Shown here: in pieces, positions 37,948 to 45,846 of the stretch
How positions within the stretch are numbered: the first letter of the stretch is position 1
Layout of the letters: each line of letters begins with the position of its first letter
NCBI RefSeq assembly: GCF_001293645.1
Contig: NZ_LBMD01000003.1
Location: 1-64,000, forward strand
Direction: 5' to 3'
Origin: Bacillus sp. CHD6a
Lineage (GTDB): Bacteria > Bacillota > Bacilli > Bacillales > Bacillaceae_I
Length of the DNA: 64,000 nucleotides
Notes under the pieces: model-generated
The model's database searches: none
What the model was told of the DNA's origin: nothing
What the model saw: only the letters and a program-made list of their open reading frames with translations
Made by a program: the position numbers and the translations under genes

Positions 37948-39426
37948 TTATTTGAATAATGTTTTGATTGCCTCTTTCAGTTGTACGTCGTTCTCTTTTG
38001 CGCGTACCGCTTCAAGGAGTTGTGCTTGCAGCTGTTCTGCTGTTTGACTGTCAACTTTTCCTGATGTAGATAGGTCATTTTCAGCTTGGAAGGATTTCAC
38101 AGCATCTTCCGTTTCCTTGCTAAAGTAACCATCTTCACGTCCCGGATCAAAGCCAAGTCCTTTTAGCATCACTTGGACATTCTTAACTTTTTCACTATTA
38201 GTATCAAGTGCCAGCTCTTCATTCTCTTCCATGCTAATTGGATTGGCGTAGAAGTAGTCAGGCTGTTTGACAGGTACTGTCGGCTCAACGCCATCATTGT
38301 GTATCCAGTTTCCGTCAGGCGTCAACCACTTGTAAAGTGTCAGCTTAAGGTTACTGCCATCGCCAAGTTCTAAAGCTTGCTGAACAGTTCCCTTTCCGAA
38401 TGAAGCATCTCCAATTACTTCATAGTTACCTGCTTCTTTTAATGCTCCGGCAAGAATTTCTGACGCAGAAGCACTTCCTTTATCAATTAATGTCACGATT
38501 CCATAAGGCTTTTTCTCCGTTAAGGAAGAAAAGAAACGTTGTTTTTCTCCATTACGTTGTTCAATTTGAACATATGGTTTTTCCTTCGTTACAAGCTCAG
38601 CTGCAATAATCTGCACCTGATCTAAAAGACCACCAGGATTACCGCGTACATCCACAACTAAGCCCTCAATGTTTTGCTCCTCAAGTGCTGCTAATTGCTC
38701 TTGAAAGTCTTTGCCTGTATCTTGGGAGAAGGAAGTAATCTGGATGTAACCCACCTTTTTCCCCTCTTGTTCGATTGTTTCAGAATACACCGTTTCAATC
38801 GGAATTGTATCACGTGTAACTTCTACTTTGAACGGTTCTTGCACTCCGGGACGTTGAATTTCGAGTGTCACAACTGTCCCTTTTTTACCGCGGATTTTAA
38901 GTACTGCTTCATATAAATCCAAGCCTTCTATGTCTTGGTCATCTACTTTGAGGATTTGGTCATTCGGTTGCAACCCTGCCTTTTCAGCCGGTGAACCACG
39001 GAATGGAGACACAATGGTCACTTTACCGTTTTGCATACCTACTTCTGCTCCAATTCCCTCAAAAGAAGATTCAAGCGACTGTGTAAATTGCTCTGCTGTA
39101 TCTTTATCCATATACACCGAGTATGGATCCTCTAGTGTATCGACCATTCCTTGTATGGCACCTTCAATCAGTTTTTCAGTATCTGTTTCCTCCACATACC
39201 GCGAAGAAATAATTTCGTATGCCTGTTGAATCTTTTCCATCTGTGCCGCCGTTTTTTTCGGCGATTCTTGTGGTGCAGCTTGTTCTGTGTTATCAGTAAG
39301 AGGATTTTGCACGGAAGGTACCGCTGCAGCCGGTCCATGGCCGAACCATTGTAAACCTGCATACATTCCTGCCGCTCCAACTAGAACTGATACAAACATT
39401 AATACTGTAACAATTTTGCGATTCAT
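37948..39426 (-). CDS. ctpB: S41 C-terminal processing protease CtpB
   Basis: A 492-residue secreted serine protease. Residues 1-27 form a signal anchor. A PDZ domain lies at about 110-200 (FRGSPAEKAGLQPNDQILKVDDQD). The S41 core has the Ser-Lys-Gln catalytic set S320 in DKGSASASE, K345 and Q349 in FGKGTVQQ. A peptidoglycan-binding domain closes the protein (about 415-475). In B. subtilis CtpB cleaves SpoIVFA to fire sigma-K activation in sporulation, so the organism is probably a spore former. It is a single gene before minJ. Confidence 0.93.
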   Translation of the reverse strand: MNRKIVTVLMFVSVLVGAAGMYAGLQWFGHGPAAAVPSVQNPLTDNTEQAAPQESPKKTAAQMEKIQQAYEIISSRYVEETDTEKLIEGAIQGMVDTLEDPYSVYMDKDTAEQFTQSLESSFEGIGAEVGMQNGKVTIVSPFRGSPAEKAGLQPNDQILKVDDQDIEGLDLYEAVLKIRGKKGTVVTLEIQRPGVQEPFKVEVTRDTIPIETVYSETIEQEGKKVGYIQITSFSQDTGKDFQEQLAALEEQNIEGLVVDVRGNPGGLLDQVQIIAAELVTKEKPYVQIEQRNGEKQRFFSSLTEKKPYGIVTLIDKGSASASEILAGALKEAGNYEVIGDASFGKGTVQQALELGDGSNLKLTLYKWLTPDGNWIHNDGVEPTVPVKQPDYFYANPISMEENEELALDTNSEKVKNVQVMLKGLGFDPGREDGYFSKETEDAVKSFQAENDLSTSGKVDSQTAEQLQAQLLEAVRAKENDVQLKEAIKTLFK

Positions 39427-39592
39427 GAAAGCTCCTCCTCATCCTATACCCCGTACCGTACGATAGATATGACGCAATTGTACCATAGCCGGCGTTGGTT
39501 GAAAATTATTAAAACTTATGTAAGTGGCCATGGAGTGTGTATCAATTTATTGAAAGCCTGTCCCACTTGCCAAATTCCTTCGTTCCTGAAGC

Positions 39593-39628
39593 AAAAGGCA
39601 TCACACAGGAAGTGTAATGCCTTTTATA
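39593..39628. terminator. Terminator-like hairpin in the ctpB upstream gap
   Basis: The arms aaaaggcat and atgcctttt, with an inner acac/gtgt pair, form a strong hairpin with flanking A/T runs. No gene was found between it and ctpB, so its origin is unclear. Confidence 0.5.
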
Positions 39629-39692
39629 GTGTAAGTATATGTGTTGTATGGGCATATTATGTGAAGGAAACTGTAAAAGTAAAGGATGGCAG

Positions 39693-39736
39693 AAAAAAAC
39701 ACAACCTCGCCGTTTATACAAATCAGCGAGATTGTG
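39693..39736 (-). terminator. Terminator of the EnvC-like gene
   Basis: The arms cacaacctcgc and gcgagattgtg pair with one wobble and are followed on the minus strand by seven T residues. It lies 12 bases after the stop codon. Confidence 0.82.
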
Positions 39737-39747
39737 TTGGTTAGGAA

Positions 39748-41091
39748 TTAAAAATTAATATAAGTCGCTGGATTTACAGCATTGGATTTAGAACCATTCC
39801 AAGATCCTTTGTGCAATTCAAAGTGTAAGTGAGGACCAGTTGAGAATCCAGTGTTCCCCATGTTACCAATGAATTGACCTTTAGATACAGATTGTCCTGC
39901 ACTTACTCCCAAGCTTTCTAAGTGAGCATAGACAGTTGTCCAAGTTTGACCATCAATGTAGTGGGTGATGAAAACTACATTACCGTAAGAGCTGGAGTAG
40001 TAAGCTTGGAATACGGTGCCGCTTCCTGCTGCTACGACAGGTACATTTCCGCTTCTTCCGTTTTTACCAACATCAATTCCGTAATGCTGGGAGCCCCAAC
40101 GTGTCCCGAAGCCGGATGTTACACTACCAGTTGTCGGTCTTGTCCAAGATCCAGATGAAACTGGTGGCGGTGGTGAAGAAACATGCTCAGGCTTTGGCTC
40201 AGGTTTTCCTGCCGCCTTAGCTGCTGCAACTGCTGCTTCATGTTCTCTCTTACGTTGCTCTTCTAGACGTTTTCTTTCCGCTTCTTGTTTTGCACGTTCC
40301 TCTGCTTCGCGTTTAGCACGCTCTTCTGCAGCTTTAATTTCAGCACGGATTGCTTTTTCTTGTGAAGCTAGAACTTCTGCTTCGTTTTCAAGTTCATGAA
40401 TTTCATGCATTGTTTCTTGTTCTTTCTTCTTTAATTCAGCAAGTAGCTCGTCCTTCTCAGCAATTTGACCCTTTAACTCTACTTCCATTTTTTCCAGATC
40501 CACTAATTGCTGCTCTAAAGAAGCTAGCTTTTCACGCATTTCCAGTTCCTTTGCTTCAAGGTCTTGCATATCCTTTTGATGAGCTTGTAGAATATCACGA
40601 TCGGCTTGAACAATTGTTGCTACCGCACCTACGCGGTCAAGAAAATCTCCAAAGCTTTGTGCACCTAATAATACATCTAAGTAGTTCACAGCTCCTCCAC
40701 CTTGTTGGAAGGAACGAGCGCGATCTTCTAGAAGCTCATTTCTTTTGGCAATACGTTCTTTTAATACTTCAATTTCTTCTTTAAGTTTTTCAATCTCTTT
40801 TCGAGTAGTATCTATTTCTTCTTTTTTCGTACTGATTTTATTTTTTGTTTCTGCTACTGCTTTATCAAGGCGTTCAACTTCTGCTCTAATTTCAGCCTGC
40901 TCCGCCTGAAGCTGATTTACTTCACTTTGTTTTTCATTTCTTGTAGATTCATTTGACGATTGTTGATCTTTTACATCATTCAGCCTTTGTTGCATCTCAT
41001 TCGCAAATGCTTTTTCGGATAGACCCGAAGCGAAAAATCCGGAAAAGCCAATGACTGCAGCAATAGCGATTGTACCAATCTTTCTTCTCAT
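39748..41091 (-). CDS. EnvC-like murein hydrolase activator, M23 domain
   Basis: A 447-residue secreted protein. A signal peptide (1-30, cleavage near AFA-NEM) is followed by a long coiled coil (about 30-270, rich in Glu, Lys and Gln), a Pro/Ser linker, and a C-terminal LytM/M23 peptidase domain (about 320-447). The zinc motif residues are in HYGIDVGKNG and the GPHLHFEL segment, so it may be an active hydrolase. It follows ftsEX directly. FtsEX controls CwlO or EnvC-type proteins in other bacteria, so this is its likely partner. Confidence 0.85.
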   Translation of the reverse strand: MRRKIGTIAIAAVIGFSGFFASGLSEKAFANEMQQRLNDVKDQQSSNESTRNEKQSEVNQLQAEQAEIRAEVERLDKAVAETKNKISTKKEEIDTTRKEIEKLKEEIEVLKERIAKRNELLEDRARSFQQGGGAVNYLDVLLGAQSFGDFLDRVGAVATIVQADRDILQAHQKDMQDLEAKELEMREKLASLEQQLVDLEKMEVELKGQIAEKDELLAELKKKEQETMHEIHELENEAEVLASQEKAIRAEIKAAEERAKREAEERAKQEAERKRLEEQRKREHEAAVAAAKAAGKPEPKPEHVSSPPPPVSSGSWTRPTTGSVTSGFGTRWGSQHYGIDVGKNGRSGNVPVVAAGSGTVFQAYYSSSYGNVVFITHYIDGQTWTTVYAHLESLGVSAGQSVSKGQFIGNMGNTGFSTGPHLHFELHKGSWNGSKSNAVNPATYINF

Positions 41092-41196
41092 CCCTTACTT
41101 CCCCCTAAACTCTTATGTATCCTGACAGGAAGAAATTGGTTGTTCCCATCAGGTTTTCTGTATTTTCTAAGCGGGTATTAATACTATACTAATTTC

Positions 41197-42090
41197 TTAA
41201 ACTCGTAGGAATTTTCGAACGGACATCATGCTTCCCCACATACCGATAAACGCTCCAATCGCTACTAAGATTCCAATAACTTGGAAGGCAAATGGGTAAA
41301 ACGGAAGCAGTTGAATAAATGTACCTTGAATTCTTGGTTGAACAAGATCTATTAAATAATAGTAGGATGTCAGGAGAATGCCAATCGGTGCGATGGAACC
41401 GAGGACTCCTAACCATAATCCTTCTAGGAAAAATGGCCAACGGATGAAACCGTTTGTTGCTCCAACCAATTTCATAATTTCGATTTCTTTTCTTCTGGCG
41501 AAAATAGTGATTTTTATTGTGTTGGAAATGAGGAACATTGCTGTAAATACTAATCCAAGGATTAGTGCAAGTCCAACGTTTCTCGCAATCTCAAACACTT
41601 TAAATAATCTTTCCACCGTTTCCGCACCATAAATTACTTTATGTGTAAACTCAAACTCATCAATTTTCTTGGCTGCTGAAATGGTTTCTTGTGGTGTAGC
41701 TGTCTTAATGATGAATACATCATATAATGGATTATTTTGTTCGAACAGCTCAAAAGCTCCGCCGTCCTCACCAAAACTATCTACCAGACCTTTCAATTCT
41801 TCCTCTTTAGATGAAAAATCGACTGTTTCCACTTCCCGTAAGTTCTGTATCTGTTGTCTCAGAACGTCCTGGTCTTCTTTGGTGGCTGTTAGGTCGATAT
41901 GAACTCTGATTTCTACATCACTTTCAATCTCCGATGCTACATTGTTCAAGTTCATCATTAATACCAGGAATACTCCAACTAAAAGGAGGGTGACCGTCAC
42001 GGCACTAACAGAAGCAAATGTCATCCAACCGTTACGCGCTAAACTTTTAAAACTTTCCTTATAATGTCGCATTAGAGTTCTAGGCTTCAT
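41197..42090 (-). CDS. ftsX: Cell-division ABC transporter permease FtsX
   Basis: A permease-like signal transducer that couples cytoplasmic FtsE ATPase to an extracellular peptidoglycan hydrolase. It has the FtsX plan: a short N-terminal tail, transmembrane helix 1 (about 20-45), a large extracytoplasmic loop, and three C-terminal helices. The DUF-like motif KLVGATNGFIRWPFFLEGLWLG is conserved. The ATG at 42090 follows ggggg by 9 bases; a start at 42117 would run far into ftsE. It overlaps ftsE by 11 bp. Confidence 0.93.
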   Translation of the reverse strand: MKPRTLMRHYKESFKSLARNGWMTFASVSAVTVTLLLVGVFLVLMMNLNNVASEIESDVEIRVHIDLTATKEDQDVLRQQIQNLREVETVDFSSKEEELKGLVDSFGEDGGAFELFEQNNPLYDVFIIKTATPQETISAAKKIDEFEFTHKVIYGAETVERLFKVFEIARNVGLALILGLVFTAMFLISNTIKITIFARRKEIEIMKLVGATNGFIRWPFFLEGLWLGVLGSIAPIGILLTSYYYLIDLVQPRIQGTFIQLLPFYPFAFQVIGILVAIGAFIGMWGSMMSVRKFLRV

Positions 42091-42766
42091 AACCGTAGTC
42101 CCCCTCTGCTTGGTCACGCACTATCTTTCCGTTTTCAATTGCAATTACACGTTTTTTGATGGTGTTTACAATCTCACGGTTGTGCGTTGCCATTACTATC
42201 GTCGTGCCTTTTTCGTTGATTTCTTCAAAGATGTTCATAATCTCCCATGATGTATCAGGATCAAGGTTACCTGTCGGCTCATCGGCAATCATCACTTTAG
42301 GATTATTAACTATCGAACGAGCAATGGATATGCGCTGTTGCTCTCCACCTGAAAGTTCATTTGGTAAGTGGCGTGCCTTATGCTTCAATTTAACAAGATC
42401 GAGTACTTCCATGACACGTTTTTTTATGTTTTTAGGACTTTCTTCGATAACTTCTAAGGCAAATGCTACATTTTCGTATACAGTCAGCTGAGGTAAAAGT
42501 TTGAAGTCTTGGAATACTACCCCTATGCTTCTCCTAAGTAGAGGAACCTTGCTTTCCTTCAGCTTAGAAAGGTTCACTCCGTCTATTACAATATCACCGC
42601 TTGTAGGCTTTTCTTCCCGATACATCATTTTGATGAACGTGGATTTACCAGCACCACTAGGTCCTACTACATAGACAAATTCGCCTGCTTTTATTTTTAT
42701 ATTAATACCATCCACAGCTTGTACGCCGTTTGGGTATTTTTTAAAGACGTCTTGCATTTCAATCAT
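42080..42766 (-). CDS. ftsE: Cell-division ATP-binding protein FtsE
   Basis: The ABC-type ATPase partner of FtsX, 228 residues. Walker A GPSGAGKST, the Q-loop GVVFQDFKLLPQLTV, the signature LSGGEQQRISIARSI and Walker B VMIADEPTGNLD are all intact. In Bacillus FtsEX activates peptidoglycan hydrolysis and affects entry into sporulation. It is the first gene of ftsE-ftsX-envC-like. The 390-bp gap upstream is AT-rich and holds only the promoter region and the terminator of the protease gene. Confidence 0.95.
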   Translation of the reverse strand: MIEMQDVFKKYPNGVQAVDGINIKIKAGEFVYVVGPSGAGKSTFIKMMYREEKPTSGDIVIDGVNLSKLKESKVPLLRRSIGVVFQDFKLLPQLTVYENVAFALEVIEESPKNIKKRVMEVLDLVKLKHKARHLPNELSGGEQQRISIARSIVNNPKVMIADEPTGNLDPDTSWEIMNIFEEINEKGTTIVMATHNREIVNTIKKRVIAIENGKIVRDQAEGDYGYEA

Positions 42767-43070
42767 TTAATCACCTATTGGGTCAAAGATTTGAATCACA
42801 TTGCATTTCCCTAAATAGTAGAGAAATATTTCTTTAAGCAATTGCGGAACAGTCGATAATCCTAGTATACAAAATTGCAATATGTATATTTATCTAAAAT
42901 TCCCGCATAAATTCACTTTATTATTATAACATCTATTTCGACAAAATAAGAGTTTTTATTATTACAGTTTCTTTTCAAATTAAAGTCAACCTTGGTAATA
43001 TAGGAATAAATTCCCTTGATACAGAAATATGTCGAACGATATTTGTCGTTTTATATGGAAAAAGAGAAAA

Positions 43071-43106
43071 AAACACCTTCGGGGGTCAGACCCCCGAAGG
43101 TGTTTT
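43071..43106. terminator. Terminator of the first subtilase
   Basis: A nearly perfect 15-bp stem with arms aacaccttcgggg and ccccgaaggtgtt around tcaga is flanked by an A-run and a T-run. It ends the subtilase gene from the minus strand and can also act in the plus direction. Confidence 0.85.
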
Positions 43107-43160
43107 TAAAGTTCTGTCGAATTCAATATGGTTACACGGAACACCTTATTGTTATTCTTG

Positions 43161-45581
43161 TTATTCGATTGTTAGGAGGTCTTCACTGATGACGTAGTTG
43201 GATTCGCCTTTTTTGGCTGCATAGCCCACTACAGTGTAGTTTCCTGGTTCTAGAACGGTGCCATCCGCTAATGTTCCATTCCAATTATGATAGTTGTATC
43301 CTTTTCCTAAATCTGCATCGAAGAGAGCGTCACCAAGATATGTGCTTAGGTCAGCAGAGTAAACCCAAACTTGGTATTCTTCCGCTCCACCTGGTAGATA
43401 GGAATAGAATTCAAATTCATTGTTTCCTAATGGTGTAACACCAAAGTGAGTAATACGAGGGTAGTCCGGTTCACCTACAAATAAAATAGTAGGCACTTTA
43501 ATTTCGGTGTTTCCTTCAGAAACTACTAAATGTCCTTCGTAGTAGCCTGGTTCAAGTTTAGAAGCATTTACCTTCACATTTAAATTCACCTTTTGGGTCT
43601 TACCAGGGTTTACACGAAGATTTTTGCTTGTTTTCACTTTTACGTGTTTGCCTACTTCATTTTTGAATAAGAATTCCATCTTGTATTTCTTCGCTTTTTT
43701 AGAAAGGTTTTGAATCTTAAATTGTTGGCGTTCTACTTGCTTGCCTTTCTTCTTGTCGAATACTCCAAAAGAGTAGCTACCTGGATTCACTAAAGTTTCT
43801 GTTTGAAGAGCATCAACCACACGAATGCTTCCTGCACCTTGTGAGTTGTGTGCATATTCTTCACCTGTCGCTGGGTCGATCAACTTCTCTGCCGTGTTCA
43901 TTAAAGCAGATTTCACTTCATACACGCCCCACTCAGGGTTCGCTTCTAAAATGACTGCAGCCGCACCTGCTACGTGAGGAGATGCCATACTCGTACCTTG
44001 CTTGGAACCATATCCATGTGGGTCTTCAGGATTATGTGTTGGTACCGTACTTACAATGTCCACACCTGGTGCAGATACATCCGGCTTAATCATCCATGTA
44101 TCTACTACAGGACCACGTGATGAGAAGCCAGCCATTGTTTCACCAATTGTTTCTGCAAATTCAATTCCTAACGTCACTTCATTGTTTCCATTTGCTAATT
44201 CTTGAAGTATTTTCGCACCATCAACATTATCTAGCTTTATTGTTGGTACAGCCATTCCAGGAATGTAGAAAGGGATTTCCCCTGCTACATTATTGTAGAT
44301 AATTGCCCCTACAGCACCTGCTGCTTTTGCTGCATTTGCTTTTTCTACAAAAGCTATAGCTCCACGACTAATAAGAGCAATCTTTCCTTCCACATCAATA
44401 TTTTCAAAGTCAGCTGGTGTACCCAATCCAGCATCTACAAATTCCAAAGTTTGTCCATTTAAAGCAGTTAATGCTTCATCAGATGAGAAGCCCATCACTT
44501 TAGATGTTGGATAAGTAACACCTTCACTTGTAAAAATAGAACTGTTGTAAACATTGTAAGGAAGCTGAGTAGCTCCTACAGAAATTGCTTCACGGGAAGT
44601 TCCCGGAGAACCAACTGTCCAGTTGTTTGGTCCAGCGTTCCCATTTGATGTTACTGCTACTACTCCGTCAGCCATCGCTTGATCTAATGCTATGGAAGTC
44701 GCCCAGTCAGGCGCGTTCAAAGAGTTACCTAAAGATAGGTTCATAACATCTGCACCATCTTGAACTGCGCGTTCAATAGCTGCTACTACGTTTTCAGTGG
44801 ACCCGCTTCCACCAGGACCAAGCACACGGTATGCAAGTAATGTAGCGTCAGGAGCTACACCTTTAATAGTTCCGTTCGCTGCAACTGTTCCTGCAACGTG
44901 AGTACCGTGAGTTGTTTCCGCTCCACGAGGGTCACCCTTTGGTGTTTCTTGTGGATCAGCATCGTTATCTACAAAGTCCCAACCAAGGTACTCATCAAAG
45001 TTAGGTGCTAGATCAGGATGAGTGTAATCCACTCCCGTATCAATAACAGCCACCGTTACACCTTCGCCTGTGTAACCGAGATCCCAAGCTTCATTTGATC
45101 CAATATATGGTGCAGAATCAGCCATTGCCGGACTATAAGCTTCTGCAGGAACTAATTCTTCGGTTGTAGTATACTCCACGTTAGGATATACCGCTTTTAC
45201 ACCCGGAGTAGCTAGTAAGCTAGGAATCTCGTTTGCTTTAATCTCTAGAGAGAACCCAGAGAATACATAGTCATACTCACGTTCCACTTTACTTTTAGAA
45301 GTGCGATCTGCCACTTCTTTTTTTACTTTATCACGAGCACTTTTCAAATTCTGCTTTGACTGTTTCTTACCTTTGTGCTTCGCTTCAATAATTGATTCTT
45401 CTTTTAACTCAACAATAACCTTAACTGCTTTGGAAGACGATAAATCAAATTCTCCTTGTAAGGTTGCTAACTCCAGGTTTTCTTTCCCTGTGTTAGCAGA
45501 AACACCATTTGTGGCAAATGTACTAAAAACAAGTACGAGAACCAACAAAGGCATAAATGCTGAAAATAACTTCTGCTTCAA
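43161..45581 (-). CDS. Vpr-like extracellular subtilase (S8) with PA domain, paralog 1
   Basis: A secreted serine protease of about 806 residues from a TTG start 8 bases after aaaggggag. It has a signal peptide, an inhibitor I9 propeptide (ending near KAVYPNVEYTT), and an S8 catalytic domain with D181 (VIDTGVDYTH), H228 (THGTHVAGT) and S531 (GTSMASPHVAG). A PA domain is inserted between His and Ser (about 390-480), and a C-terminal Fn3-like region includes PGKTQKVNLNVKVNASKLEPGYYEG. The length matches B. subtilis Vpr (806). Codon starts differ from its neighbour, but the two are clearly duplicates. Confidence 0.92.
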   Translation of the reverse strand: MKQKLFSAFMPLLVLVLVFSTFATNGVSANTGKENLELATLQGEFDLSSSKAVKVIVELKEESIIEAKHKGKKQSKQNLKSARDKVKKEVADRTSKSKVEREYDYVFSGFSLEIKANEIPSLLATPGVKAVYPNVEYTTTEELVPAEAYSPAMADSAPYIGSNEAWDLGYTGEGVTVAVIDTGVDYTHPDLAPNFDEYLGWDFVDNDADPQETPKGDPRGAETTHGTHVAGTVAANGTIKGVAPDATLLAYRVLGPGGSGSTENVVAAIERAVQDGADVMNLSLGNSLNAPDWATSIALDQAMADGVVAVTSNGNAGPNNWTVGSPGTSREAISVGATQLPYNVYNSSIFTSEGVTYPTSKVMGFSSDEALTALNGQTLEFVDAGLGTPADFENIDVEGKIALISRGAIAFVEKANAAKAAGAVGAIIYNNVAGEIPFYIPGMAVPTIKLDNVDGAKILQELANGNNEVTLGIEFAETIGETMAGFSSRGPVVDTWMIKPDVSAPGVDIVSTVPTHNPEDPHGYGSKQGTSMASPHVAGAAAVILEANPEWGVYEVKSALMNTAEKLIDPATGEEYAHNSQGAGSIRVVDALQTETLVNPGSYSFGVFDKKKGKQVERQQFKIQNLSKKAKKYKMEFLFKNEVGKHVKVKTSKNLRVNPGKTQKVNLNVKVNASKLEPGYYEGHLVVSEGNTEIKVPTILFVGEPDYPRITHFGVTPLGNNEFEFYSYLPGGAEEYQVWVYSADLSTYLGDALFDADLGKGYNYHNWNGTLADGTVLEPGNYTVVGYAAKKGESNYVISEDLLTIE

Positions 45582-45796
45582 ATCATCCCACTCCCCTTTT
45601 GTTATATCTTTCGACTTATGTAAAAGATTCAAGACAAATACTTAAGTACCAATTACTTACGTTTGTCCAAAATCCTTACAATCCACATTATATTTTTAAA
45701 AATCTTAATTTTCAATATAATTTGTTATATTAAACGAACAATTTCGACAATTTAGTTATTTATTACTATGTTTTTTACAATATATCCCTAAAGAAA

Positions 45797-45830
45797 AACC
45801 CATCTAATCTCCTAGGAGTATAGATGGGTT
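45797..45830 (-). terminator. Terminator of the second subtilase
   Basis: The arms aacccatcta and tagatgggtt enclose a 14-base loop with a further palindrome (tcctagga). A tttttc run follows on the minus strand. Confidence 0.82.
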
Positions 45831-45846
45831 TGATTCAAATGACTTA

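Noticed and set aside
39469-39744. Plus-strand reading frame of 91 codons in the ctpB upstream gap
   Set aside because: It spans two terminator hairpins, has no ribosome-binding site and a low-complexity, non-coding-like composition.
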